From NCBI GenBank assembly GCA_033557465.1, contig CM066037.1, positions 513,042,686-513,106,685 of the forward strand: a stretch of DNA of 64,000 nucleotides. The letters are read 5' to 3'. The notes below the pieces were generated by a model that saw nothing but the letters and a program-made list of their open reading frames with translations, did no database searches and was not told where the DNA came from. The position numbers and the translations under genes were made by a program. The DNA is from Ichthyophis bannanicus. Taxonomy: Eukaryota; Chordata; Amphibia; Gymnophiona; Ichthyophiidae. Of the stretch, positions 41,551 to 52,519 are shown piece by piece (position 1 is the first letter of the stretch; the number at the start of each line of letters is the position of its first letter).

Positions 41551-41741
41551 TAATCTGACACTGTCCCCTTCACGTGACTCTGTCTGACCAACTTTGTGGC
41601 CCAGCCAACAGACTTGCTATTTTGCTAATCCTCTTTTTGGCTGCATTTCACTCCATGCGAGCACCACACGGTTCAAATATTTGACCGTGAATTGTACAGA
41701 AGGGAGAAGTAGCAGATAAAAGTAGCTCTACCTTAGTAAAG

Positions 41742-41960
41742 GGAGTGGAGGACTAGCCTTGTGGTTAAAGCACTGGCTTGGTTAACAAGAAACCAGGGTT
41801 TCATTCCTGCTAGCACTCCTTGTGGCCTTGGGCAAGTCACTTAACCCTCCATTGCTTTGGAAGAAAAGACTGGCAATCTACTTCCGGTCACACTGACAAG
41901 AAAACCCAGATGCTGCTGGATCACCAGGAGCCGGCATGGACTTGAAGGCACACATTGCAT
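41742..41960 (+). mobile_element. tRNA-derived SINE
   Basis: Same family as 33632-33860: TAGCCTTGTGGTTAAAGCA head, GGGTTTCATTCCTGCTAGCA B box (degenerate), CCTTGTGGCCTTGGGCAAG and CTGGCAATCTACTTCCGGTC. Its tail fades near 41960. Confidence 0.8.
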
Positions 41961-42756
41961 TGCATTTTACGTTAGTAAAAATGATAGGTATGTATAAGCA
42001 GTATTCCTTTTCTATAAAGAAATGTGCTGGTACTCTGTTGTACTCTGTTGGGAAGGGAGAGAATTTGAGTGATTGCCCAGATGGGCCTGCCTTTGCAGTT
42101 GGCCACAGAGCTCATTCACAGTCCGATCAGACAAACTTGGTGGGCACCTTGGGTGACAGTTGGTTTTTATGATTTGTTTTGGGGGGTTTTTGGGGGGGGG
42201 GGGCAAAGGACAGGGCATTCAAAACTAAAAACATTCTGATAGCTGGGGGGGGGGGGGGAGCCTTAACATATGGCTTTAGGTTACTTCAAGGTGCTCTAGG
42301 CAAACTTTGAGGCTGGCCCTGGGTCTGATCCTTCTCATTTCCCATCTGTACTCCTGGCTGGAAGCATAAGAGATTTCTTATCCCTGATTCCTCAAACATA
42401 AAAAAGCAGTGGGGAAATTTAGGGAGAGAGGGAAAAAAAGCAACTCTGTAGGTAGGGAAAAGACTTCACTGTTTGGTTTTTTTCACTTCCGTTACCCACT
42501 GGTACGCTTTCCTCTCCCGTCTTACCCCATAAGCCAACACACACACACACTCTGCTGCTTTTTCTCACTCTACTTATATCATACACTCTTTTTCTTCATA
42601 CTGTCTCCCCAAGGAACTCTGTCCTTCCTTAGCTTATCCAACATTTACTCCTTACTTTACTACCTTTCGGCCTTCATCACCTTTTTGCTACCCGCCCACT
42701 TTGCTGTGAGCTGAATCCTAACTCCTAAGTTCCAGAAGCACAGAGAGGTTCAGACC
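41961..42756. other. Unassigned; G-runs and a hAT-like end near 42320
   Basis: No gene. Long G-runs occur at about 42181-42203 and 42246-42259. The reverse complement of 42290-42320 reads CAGGGCCAGCCTCAAAGTTT, like a hAT terminus, but no partner end or target duplication was found. An ACACAC run lies at about 42538-42550. Confidence 0.4.
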
Positions 42757-42852
42757 CAGGGCCGGCCTGTCCATTGAGCAAGAATGTTGTTTGCACAGGG
42801 CCCCGCGTTTCAGGGGGTCCTGCGCAAACAACATTCTGCCCATCAGTCACTT

Positions 42853-43243
42853 TAAAAGAAAAAAGAAACTTGCTGTCGCCGCCATAGCAGCAGCAGAATG
42901 AAGTGTCTCCCGGGGGCCCCCCCCCCCCCCCCCGGCTGCCTGGCAGAGCCCGCCTCAATCACTCTCTTCAATGCGGCTTTCAGAGCTGCAAAGAGTTTCC
43001 CTCTCCTTGCGGCGCTGTTAAGCTCACCGGGGATGATGGGAATTTTCCCTCAGCCCTGGTAGGCTTAACAGAACCGCGAGAGGGAAACTCTCCCTTTGCA
43101 GCTCTGAAAGCTGCGCCAAGGAGAGTGATTGAGGCGGGCTCTGCCGGGCAGCCGGAGGTGGGGGGGGGGGGCCCTGCGGGAGACACTTCATTCTGCTGCT
43201 GCCACGGCGGCAGCGGCAGTAGCAAGTTTCTTTTTTCTTTTAA
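42853..43243. repeat. 390-bp GC-rich palindrome near one end of the hAT-type element
   Basis: The left arm (from AAAAGAAAAAAGAAACTTGC) and right arm (ending GCAAGTTTCTTTTTTCTTTT) are imperfect inverted copies centred near 43048. Each arm includes the AGACACTTCATTCTGCTGCT segment, a G/C run, a CAGAGCCCGCCTCAATCACT block and an AAACTCTxxxTTGCAGCTCT block. This could form a cruciform or a long RNA hairpin. Confidence 0.85.
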
Positions 43244-43254
43244 GGTTTCCCTGG

Positions 43255-44045
43255 CCTGATGGGGGGGGGAGGGGGTTAGGACTGGTAATGGGCTATGGGG
43301 GGGGGGGGGCTAGGACTAGAAATAGGGTGATGGGGGGGCTAGGACTAGAAATAGGGCGATGGGGCTAAGACTGGTAATGGGCTGATGGGGTTAGGACTGG
43401 TAATGGGCTATGGGGGGGCTAAGACTGAAAATGGGCTGGGGGGTTGCTAGTACTGGTAATGGGCTGAGTGGAAGGGGGGACTTGAACTGCAAATAGCTGA
43501 TGGGGAGGGGGCTTGGAAGGGAAATGGGCTGTGAGGGGAGGGAGCTAGGACTGGAAATGGACTGAGTGGTGGGGGAGAGCTAGGACAGGAAATGGGCTGA
43601 TGGAGGGGCTAGGATAGGGCTGGAAATGGGCTGTTAGGGGGTGCTAAGATTGGAAATGGGCTGTGGTGGGGGCTTGGATTGAAATGAACTCATGTAGGGG
43701 CTAGAACTGGAAGTAGGCTCATGGGGGGGCTTTGATTGGAAATGGGCTGAGTGGAGGGGAGCTAGGATTTGACATGGGCTGATTGTGGGGCTAGGAAAGG
43801 ACTAGAAATGGGCTGATGGGGGGCTGTGATTGGAAATGAGCTGATGGAGGGACTCGGATAGGACTGGAAATGGATGGGGGAGCTAGGACTGGAAATGGAT
43901 GGGGGAGCTAGGACTGGAAATGGGCTGATGGTGGGGCTAGGATAGGATTGGAAATGGGCTGATGGGGGGGCTAGGACTGGAAATGGGCTGATGGGGCTAG
44001 AAGGGAGTGGATGCTGGGTGGGGCTGGAACTAGAAGGGAGTTGAT
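43255..44045 (-). repeat. Minisatellite inside hAT-type copy 2
   Basis: Irregular units of about 25-35 bp with the core AGGACTGGAAATGGGCTGAT and a variable G run. It is the complement of the array at 19745-21345, which is about twice as long. Confidence 0.9.
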
Positions 44046-44212
44046 GTTGGGGGAGGATTAGAATGGGATGGAGCTAGGAGAGTGAAATGGAGAAGGGAAA
44101 AATATTTTGTGTGGGAGGGAAGAAAAATCTACAATTGGCTGGGTATTGGGAGAGTAAGTGGGGATTGAGGATGGAGGGGTAAAATTTGAGTGGATGAAAT
44201 AGGAATGAGGAA

Positions 44213-44612
44213 TGATTGATTGTTTACCTTATCAGAATATAGAAAGACTAGGGGACATGCAATGAAGCTACAGGGTAAACTATTTAAGACTAATAAAAGA
44301 AAATATTTTTTCACTCAACGTGTAATCAAACTCTGGAATTTGTTACCGGAGGATGTAGTAAAGGCTGTTAGTGTAGCTGGGTTTAAAAAAGGTTTGGACA
44401 AGTTCCTGGAGGAAAGGTCCATAAACCATTATTAAGAAGTGACCGAAGATATCAATGCTTGACCCAGTAGAAGCATTGTGGAACTTGTGTCTCTTGGGGA
44501 AACTGCTAGGTACATATGACCTAGATTGGCCACTGTTGGAAACAGAATACTGGGCTTGATGGACCTTGGTCTGACCCAGTATGGCATATCTTATGTTCTT
44601 ATGTTCTTATGT
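44213..44612 (+). mobile_element. CR1 LINE 3' end inserted in the hAT-type element
   Basis: The last 400 bp of the same CR1 family as 2925-4208. It encodes YFFTQRVIKLWNLLPEDVVK through EERSINHY with no stop. The hAT-type copy at 19.6 kb gives the empty site (complement of GAATGAGGAA/AAGAGCAAAAGG), so both junctions are exact. No target duplication beyond one or two A. Confidence 0.93.
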
Positions 44613-45424
44613 AAAGAGCAAAAGGAGAAAGATTAGTATGTTAAAGCAGATGTAGAGAGAGAATGGAAAAAACTAGGAGAGAGAAGAAAGGACAAATGGA
44701 CAGCAGACGATGGAGACACGAAGAAACCAGAAGAAAGTGGCTGGAGCAATTGCAACTGAAAAAGAAATGCACAAAAGGTAGAAAAATAGTTCTTTATTTT
44801 GAATTTATTAACTGGAATATGTCCGCTCTGGGAAATGTGCATTATTGACGTCTGTGCTTTGTTTAGTACAAGAGGAAATTAATTTATAGTTTTATTTCTA
44901 CAGTGGTGTTGTACATTCCAAGTTTGGCTTTTGTGGTTCCCAGTTTAATTATTGTCTTCCTGTTTCTAAATTGTGATTCATTGTTTGGTGATGGTCTATG
45001 TTCTTCATGTGTAACTGAGCTGAGGTATTCTGTTTATGTAATTCCTATTTGACATTGCCACTTGTTCTCTTTCTACAGTAGGTCATGTATTGTTATTCTC
45101 TGAAATGTATTGGTTTAATATTTGCAGTGTTGCCTTTTGATAGGTAGGGTCTTGTGCTTTGTGAGTCCTGGTAGTGCCGTTATGATATGGCGGGTTTGCT
45201 ATGGGTTTAAATGGGCAGTATTTGTAGTAGTTTCTAATGTGCCTGGCGGTTGGCACTGGATTATAGTAATGTAGAAATCTTTTAGTCTTTCTTTATCCAT
45301 ACACTCATTAAGAGGCATGTTTACTAAAAGTTAGTGTATGGTAACATTATGCAAATATTTATGCAAAAGAGGCCCCTTATGCAAAAGAGGCCCCACACCC
45401 CTCTTGGGCTGCCCCTGTTCAGAC

Positions 45425-45784
45425 CAGGTTCTTTGTCTTCGTGTTCCTGCTACCAACCAAAAGGCAATATGTTGGGGTGGAGAGGGCTGCATAGTGGAGA
45501 ATAATAGATGTTTTAGAAGAAATTTGGGGCATTGGCCAGTAGAGTTGGCGCACAAATCCTGTGTGCCCATGCTATGACATAGAAATGCAGGTTTGTGTCC
45601 TAACTATGTTCGCTGGTACTTCACATCTCATTCAGAAGAGAACAGCCCTGTGATTCCTGCTTCAGCCCCTCTTTTCATAGGACATGATTATCAGATGGGA
45701 CGAGGGGAGGGGGAAGTAAGTCTGGAGCAGACAAACCGAGGAACCTCTCTGCTCGCTAATCTAGCCTCTCTGTCACTATCATGT
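45425..45784. other. No recognisable feature
   Basis: Short stretch between the hAT-type element and the next SINE. Its open frames lack conserved motifs. Confidence 0.35.
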
Positions 45785-45797
45785 CACGGTAACTAGT

Positions 45798-46017
45798 GAA
45801 TGAATGAATGTGTGCCTTCGAGTCAGTCCTGACTCCTGGCGACCCAGACGCTCCTGGGTTTTCTTGGCAGTGTCACCGGAAGTAGATTGCCAGGCCTTTC
45901 TTCCGAGGCAATGGAGGGTTAAGTGACTTGCCCAAGGCCACAAGGAGTGCTAGTGAGAATCGAACCCTGGTTGCTTGGTTATCAGGCCAGTGTTCTAACC
46001 ACTAGGCTACTCCTCCA
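45798..46017 (-). mobile_element. tRNA-derived SINE, minus strand, 13-bp target duplication
   Basis: Reverse complement of the 33632 family (CTCCTGGGTTTTCTTGGCAG, GGCAATGGAGGGTTAAGTGA, GAGAATCGAACCCTGG, AACCACTAGGCTACTCCTCC). It is flanked by CACGGTAACTAGT at 45785-45797 and 46018-46030. The 3' end (GAATGAATGAATG side) uses a TGAA-type repeat instead of poly-A. Confidence 0.92.
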
Positions 46018-46030
46018 CACGGTAACTAGT

Positions 46031-46439
46031 ATGGGGGGAAAATGCTATGGCTACTGCATACTGACAAGTAAAATCAGAAAAAGAAAGCCCTGATTTTAAA
46101 TGTTTTAATAAATTCCAATTCACATAAAATATGCCAATTTTATTCTCTGCAGCTGCATTTTAAAGATAACTTTAATTACTTTGTGTGACCATTCTCCATT
46201 GGTTCTCCTCCTTTCTGTCAGGTTGCTTTTTTCAGTATTCTTCAGTCCTTTGCTTCATATCCTCTGGTCTGAGGTGTACCACAATAATCAGTACTCATAC
46301 TTTATCAGTCCAGTAGTGCAGTATCCAGGATTTGTGTCAGTGCGTATTATTACCCAAATGATGTCTTACTCATCTCATATATTCGCCAATGTTCTGAGTT
46401 TTGGTCCCATTGAACAATTGAATGTCCAAGATTGCCCTT
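46031..46439. other. No confident assignment
   Basis: AT-rich. The frame 46181-46447 has no recognised motif, though it may be a decayed upstream part of the L2 copy that follows. Confidence 0.3.
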
Positions 46440-47690
46440 TGACTTGAGACCAACTGTTTCTAGCTAAATGTCAAAGAAATCTCTGCTACATGGCTTACTG
46501 GACGTCCAAGCTCTCCTACCCTCTCGTCAACTGTTGATGGTGTTCCAATTAACCTCTCCTCTTCATTTAAATATCCTGAGGTGATCCCTGATACTGAGCA
46601 CTCCTCCTACAGATCAGTTCCATCATAGAGAGCTCCTTCCTGGTCCTCTGTCAGTTTCAAGAAATTTGTTCATTTTCATTATCTCCAGGCTTGATTACTA
46701 CAATGTTATCTACACCAAGCTCTATACCTGTGAACTAGAGCATCTACAAATAGTTCAAAATACAGCTGTTGGGATTCTCTCCCAGCAGCATCGTCTTCCT
46801 GTATCCTCCCATGTTCACTTTAAAGTTTTAACCCTGGTTCACTAGGCACTCTACACCAGTGGTTCCCAAACTGTGGATCGGGATCCCAAATGGGGTCATA
46901 TCATTAGTAGATGGGGTCACAGAAAAAGGGCTGTTCCCTCTCCCTCTAGACCACTAGTGTGACCTATGCTAGTAGTAGAAGTTAGTATGGGGCTATTGAG
47001 TCAGTAACATTCAAAGGCCCTCCCCCCTCCTCCAATATGAGCTTTCTACTAGACTGGAAACCCAAGCAGATTACTGGGGTCTGAGTGCATGCTAACAGGG
47101 TCCTGTGCTGACCGCTGCTGTTGGTGCCTTATTGCTTTGGATAAACGGGGAAGGAAAAAGTGGATTAGAGAGGGCAGGGGAGTAGGGGGTCTGCTATTTT
47201 GTTCATTATATGGTGTAACATAAATCTCGAAGCGTTAAAATGGAATCATATTGGATAAACGTTTGGGACGCACTGCTCTACATTGGTAGCCCCAATTATA
47301 TTTCCTTTTATATTTCTATACACTTTGTACCAGGCATTCTGTTCTCTCAATGCAGATTGCTTATTTACCCCTTCAGCATCCCAGGCCAGACATGAGACTA
47401 CCAAGCAGACTACCCTCGTCTTCACCGCACCCATCTTTTGGAAGAAGCTCCCGTCTAGACCTTTGTCAAAAGTCGTCTTGTTTAAAACTGGCCTAAAAAG
47501 TCACCTCTATGAGCTTGTAGTTAGGAGCCCTGGCTGATGGGCCCAGGTAGCCCTCGGGGTTGCTTGATATTTTGGTTATTCCCCTGCCTTCCCTTTTCTG
47601 TCTGCGATAATTGAGTTCTTTCTATCTTTTGTTTTAATGTAAACTGCTTTGATTACCCTTTCAAAAGGCTGTATAGCAAAAATCTATAAA
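46440..47690 (+). mobile_element. Decayed L2-like LINE 3' region split by a hAT MITE
   Basis: L2-type strings in broken frames: LYTCELEHLQIVQNTAVGIL, VHFKVLTLVH, then after the MITE IHFVPGILFSQ-like, RLHRTHLLEEAPV-like and a TAAACTGCTTTGATTACC..GGCTGTATAGCAAAAATC tail. Many stops; an old copy. Confidence 0.6.
46857..47275. mobile_element. hAT MITE (419 bp) with near-perfect 8-bp TSD
   Basis: Starts CAGTGGTTCCCAAACTGTGG, the well-known hAT terminus type, and ends with the complement of CAGTGCGTCCCAAACG. Flanks are CTCTACAC (46849-46856) and CTCTACAT (47276-47283). No coding capacity. Confidence 0.88.
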
Positions 47691-48150
47691 CCATTATGTG
47701 TGTGTTCATATTTAATTTTTCAAAGGAAACACTGATTTTAATGAAGCTGATGACCATTTAGCTTGCCTTCCAGTAGGTTTCTTACCTTAAATGGGAACTC
47801 CCTTGTTCGAGGACACTGAAATGGTAGTAAAATACCCACTAATCCTAGCTACCATTACTGAGCATTTGGTTACTAAATGCTTCCAAGTCCAAATGGGTGG
47901 GCTGAGTCCCAATGCTCTTTTGCATTGATGAGCTTAGGTCCTGAGTTCTCACATACATTGGGGCATATCTATTGGCGTAGCCTATTGATAACCGGTTTTG
48001 CTCAACTTTAGTGCTATTTTTTTTAGATATTTGATTATTCTCTCGCTTCCTAGCATACCTACTAGAAAGCAATGCAGAAACTCCTGCTTCCTGTTAACTT
48101 CAACAGGAGATTGAACAGCGGCCAGAAAGGGAGCAGGAGCTTTTTTTATG
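47691..48150. other. No recognisable feature
   Basis: No gene or repeat family seen between the L2 remnant and the Tc1 element. Confidence 0.4.
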
Positions 48151-48152
48151 TA

Positions 48153-49821
48153 CAGTTGTGGTCAACATTATTGGCACTCCTGCAGTTCAACCCCTTAATG
48201 CCCAATATCTCTTTAAAAAAAAAAGTGGCCAGTGAAAAGGCTTTGGACTATATATGCACACACATTTGACACACAAAAGAATCAAATAAAACAAGACCAA
48301 TTAAAAAAGGAAATAGCAGGAAATAGTATAAAAACTGGGACATTTCCAGGACATGATTATTGGGCACCCTTACAAACAATTCAAATCAGTTTGAACAGAA
48401 CCTCCACATTCCCATTGCAGTAAAATTAGACGCACCTGTGATCAGTTGTTAGTACTCGCATGACTTGAATCAACCAATGAATGATGGCTCTAATGTTTAA
48501 AATGGCCACATACACTCCCTGTTCCATTTTCAAAATGGTGAAGACTAAAGCTGCCTAGGACTGTCAGAAAAGTCATTATTATTACCAAACATCAAACTTC
48601 AAAAGAGTACAAGACCGTTTCCAAATACCTTGGGATTCCTGTGTCTACAGTTTGAAATGTTGTTAAGTTTTCTGCACAAGGAACTGTCAAAAACCTCCCA
48701 GGACATGGTTGAAAGAAGAAAATGAATCTGAGAAGTCTTCAGTTAGTGTGAACTGTTGGGGAAAAACAGCACATACAACATCCAGAGAGCTTAAGGCTGA
48801 CCTGAAACAATCTGGAGTGGTGGTTTCAATACGCACTAAACAAAGGAGGACTTCATGGGCGAAGGCCAAGGAAGGCCCCACTGCTCAAAGATAAATATAA
48901 AAAGACACACCTGATCTTTGCCCAAACCCAACATGAGATATTACAATCCTTCTGGGAAAATGTTCTGTGGACAGATGAAACCAAACTTGAACTCTTTGGC
49001 AGTGCAGACCAGCGATACATTTACAGGTGAAGGAATGAAGCTTATAGGGAAAAAACACTCTTCTTACAGTTAAATATGGTGAAAGTTCCAAAATGATGTG
49101 GGGCTGTTTTGCTGCCTCAGGAACTGTAGGCCGGGAACGTATTAAAGAAATCATGAAGTTAAAGGACTTCTAAGGTATTTTGGAGCGAATTGTGCTACCT
49201 AGTGTCAGAAAGCTAGGTCTGTGTCAAAGGTCCTCCAGCAGGACAGTGACCCAAAACATACATCCAGAAGTACAAAAGAATGGTTAAAAAGGAGCAAATG
49301 GACCGTTCTTAAACTGGCCAGTAATGAGCCCTGATCTCAGTGCAATCGAAAACCTTTGAGAAGAGCTGAAATCTGAATGTGAGATGTATTTGTTTTTATT
49401 GTAAACCACTCTGTCTAGCAAAGGGCAGAATATCAATAAACCATAGCTATAACCATTGGTAAAAGGAATCCTGGAAACGTTCATGAGCTGGAACAAATCG
49501 CAGTTGAAGAGTGGGAAAAACTACCAGCAGATAGATGTACAAATCGTATAGATGGCTACAAGAAACTTTAGGAGATTGTCATCACTGCCAAGGGTTGTGC
49601 AACCAAATATTAGTGAAGGGTGCCATGTCCAGGTCATTTTGGGTTTTTTTTTATCAGAAATCACTAAGGTGAAGATGCACAGACTACATTTTTTTGTTGC
49701 ATATCTTTGAACATACTATTAAAATATTATGATGTCATACAGTTGGAATATTTCCAATTCTCAAGATATTGTACACAATATATCTAAAATGCAAGGGTGC
49801 CAGTAATGTTGACCACAACTG
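48153..49821 (+). mobile_element. Tc1/mariner DNA transposon, degenerate, TA-flanked
   Basis: The left end CAGTTGTGGTCAACATTATT and the right end (complement of CAGTTGTGGTCAACATTACT) form terminal inverted repeats. The dinucleotide TA sits on both sides (48151-48152 and 49822-49823), as Tc1 duplicates TA. The interior is a broken transposase gene. About 75 bp with an L2/SINE-type tail (AAACCACTCTGTCTAGCAAA) lie inside at about 49379-49455. Confidence 0.92.
48540..49600 (+). pseudogene. Tc1-type transposase, multiply disabled
   Basis: Reads in several frames with stops. It has an N-terminal helix-turn-helix segment, WGKTAHTTSRELKADLKQSG near 48760-48820, and a WTDETK-like first catalytic block near 48965-48985. 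The string MMWGCFAASGT lies near 49094-49127, a QDSDP..H-like second catalytic block near 49240-49260, and PDLSAIENL-EELKSE near 49330-49378. These are hallmarks of DD34E Tc1 transposases, which cut and paste the element at TA sites. Stops at nearly every block, plus a small insertion near 49380, make it non-functional. Confidence 0.85.
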
Positions 49822-49823
49822 TA

Positions 49824-50925
49824 TGCTAAGCCCCAGTTTAAAGAGGTTGTTATGTTTACATTCTGTAGGCGTTCAGGGATATCTTTATTTTAGAATAATA
49901 CATTTCTGCAGAAGCTGTCAAACTAGATAGTTCTGAGTGATTTATTATAAAATGTAATAATTTGGCAGCAGTGGTGAGAAAAAAATTTGTGAACCCTATG
50001 CAATTCCCAGTAGATAACACACAAACACCATTTTAAACCAAACAGAGGCAGATTTGAATTAATTTGGAAAGTCCATTACCTTCCCAGCACTACAAATGTT
50101 TACTTTAAGGGTGATGTATATTAGGGGTGTGCTGGCTACAAAAAAAATTGATTTTGTTTAGTTTCCAATGTCATTTGCGGGGGAGGAGGGAGGGATTTTT
50201 TTGTTTTATTTTGTTTGTGTTTTATACATGTCAGTGCAGTTTTGTTAGGTGACTGTAGGTGCGGCCTAAACCAAAGAAAAATAAAGCTGAAAAGTTACTA
50301 GAGAATTCCAGACAGATGAGAAAAAAATAATTTGGGTTTTTTCTACTTTTGTTAAGTTGTCATGGCTTGGCCCAGTGACATTTAGGGCTAGAAAGGGGTT
50401 GTCTTTCAAGACAGACTGTTACTTCTAGAAGGCTGGCTATAGCTAGCTTGTTCTCAACAGTCTTATATTTCTGGTGATCTTCATTCCTGTTGTCTGATTG
50501 ATCCAAAGCTTGATTATTCTCGAGCTCTGGATGTTTTGCCTTATGAATCTGTTGACTCCTACTCTAGAGGCTTACTCCAAAGGCTTTTCTTTGGCCATGT
50601 TCTTGTGCCAGAAATTCTGAGAAACCATGTCTAAGTATACTATCTGTGGCATTTACCAAGGCTACTGCAGATCACTAATTGGACAACTAGGATATGGATT
50701 AGGCTTGGCAAATGCCTGATTGCCTTGTCAGTCTGTATCTGACCCAATTATTTACAGTAAGAAAGCCAATACTTGTTCCAAATGTTTGCTGCAGTTTGTG
50801 GTAGCTTATATACTGGCATTTTTTTCTGAGTTTTTCTTGCTTACTGCTTGGGACATTTCATACTGGCTTCTCTGTGCTGCACCAGTAGATATATGAAATG
50901 ATGACATCCTTGAAAGTTGCTTGCC
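49824..50925. other. Unassigned DNA
   Basis: No gene or family recognised. The right part (50380-50925) has L2- or coding-like short strings but nothing consistent. Confidence 0.35.
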
Positions 50926-50939
50926 TGTCTCCATCTGCT

Positions 50940-51438
50940 TATATGTGTAAAAAATAGAAGACAGTGATCCCCTGATGAAACAACAATGGTGAAACGCTAG
51001 TGTGGCGTCTGGGGAATGCGTTGGGATCTGAAAGCGGAGGGAGCATGAAGAAATAGTTTAAGATATGAAGCTAAGTATTCCCTAATAGTTGGACCTCGGA
51101 CTGTCAGTGACAACATTGAATTGAGGCGCTGACAGTATTACATAATGTGTTTTGAAAAACGAGGAATGAGGGAATAATTCTATCCGCTTTCTCAATCACT
51201 GGATATTTCTCGCAAAAAGGTCGTTGATGCTGTCAGGCACTGATATTGGACGTATTGTAAGTCCGAAAAAGTGTGCCATATAAGTCGGAGACCTTTAGCG
51301 AATTTCAATTCCAATTTGGATAGTTGTAAAGGCCAGAAGAGGTAAAAAGAAGCTCCAAGTTCCATATTGATGATAGTGAGCGTATTGGGAGGTTCTCTAT
51401 TACTAGTTAGTAAACGCTCAGAGAAAGACCATAATTTA
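50940..51438. mobile_element. Unclassified 499-bp insertion with perfect 14-bp target duplication
   Basis: TGTCTCCATCTGCT occurs at 50926-50939 and again at 51439-51452. The insert contains CCCTGATGAAACAACAATGG and TGAAACGCTAGTGTGG near its left end. No terminal inverted repeat and no clear poly-A at either end. The flanking sequence looks like an older repeat. Probably a SINE or a truncated LINE; family unknown. Confidence 0.6.
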
Positions 51439-51452
51439 TTGTCTCCATCTGC

Positions 51453-52519
51453 TGGCAGGGGAGTATAACACACTTGTCTGGACTGGTGTAGCAGAATTCA
51501 AGGGAAGAGAAATATAAGGAATTTAAAGTTTCTCCTTGGGGGGGGGGGGGAGGGGTTGAAAAGAATTTCACGAGCCATACTCTGCATGCTTTTCTCACTT
51601 ACTAAGTAAAATAGCTAACCATCTTTTCCCAGAATGGATGAGATGCCATCATAATGCCTTCCTTTCTAAAGGACATGAATTCTGTGGAAAAATTAATAGT
51701 GCTTTTTCTTTAGCAAATCTTCACAGTATGCTTTAGACTGCTGTCTAAGGTGGAGGAGCATTAACGTCGTCCTCACATTCTGCAGGTTCATAGTCTCTGC
51801 CAAGAAAGAATTGTCCTCAGCTTGTGACTTAGATCTTGTTTTAACTGAGCCAAAAAAGTTGTTTTCCGCAACTCCAGGAGGGTTTGCTAGAGGCATAATT
51901 AACTGACTCATTGAACAGGCGGCACTGCTGCTTTATATGACATCTCTTTGGCTCACCAGCAGACATACAAGAAAGGTTTTGTGCTGCTGAATTCAGACTT
52001 AACCAGAACCAAATATTCTGCCAAGTACAATGTGCATGTGGTAGTAATATAGTTTATATTTTGTCTTTGTTAGATGTCTTTAGTTGCACAGAATGTTTAA
52101 TATCTGCATACATTTGCCCATTTGCCATATGTATACAGGCACCAAAGACCTGGTATCTTGTTACGTTATGAAAAGATTTCCTATTCAGTGCAGATGTTCA
52201 GACAGTACCATTAAAATGTATCTTTAGGAAAAACCTTTTAAAGTTTAGACCAATTCTTTACTAAAAAGTACATTTTATTGGATGCAGATGATGAAAAGAA
52301 TGTAAGATATTTTTTATCACTTTTACAAAACAGTTTTGAGCCTAATATAGCCCTATAAATATGGTTTTGGTACTGTGATAGGAAACAAATATTTGTTGAA
52401 TGAATTTGATTTTGTGCTTGTGTCTTCCATTTTCATTAGTAGTGTGCTGCTGTGTGCTTTTAAGCACTAGCCGCCATTACGGTTGGCAAGGGATAAGGGT
52501 TATATTATCTTATAGAATC
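51453..52519. other. No recognisable gene; G-run at 51540-51555
   Basis: AT-rich intron-like DNA. The minus-strand frame 51911-51693 has no recognised motif. Confidence 0.4.

Larger units (their letters stand above)
42757..45417 (+). mobile_element. Complete hAT-type non-autonomous element, copy 2 (2.66 kb), perfect 8-bp TSD
   Basis: It starts CAGGGCCGGCCTGTCC and ends with the complement of CAGGGGCAGCCCAAGAGG, a short imperfect terminal inverted repeat starting CAGGG. It is flanked by the identical octamer TTCAGACC (42749-42756 and 45418-45425), the 8-bp duplication typical of hAT transposases. Internal parts in order: a 390-bp GC-rich palindrome, a G-rich minisatellite, a CR1 insertion (44213-44612), and an AT-rich region shared with copy 1 at 18776. 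No transposase frame is visible, so it must have been moved in trans. Confidence 0.88.

Noticed and set aside
35912..41585. Similar strings flanking DIRS copy A (CACTGTTCCCCTT left, CACTGTCCCCTT right) as a target duplication
   Set aside because: They sit some 15-20 bp away from the element ends, do not align further, and copy B in the SINE shows no duplication.
18776..45417. A 26-kb inverted duplication of the region
   Set aside because: The opposite arms match only across the hAT-type element itself. The copy with both ends has its own TTCAGACC duplication, so two separate insertions explain the arms.
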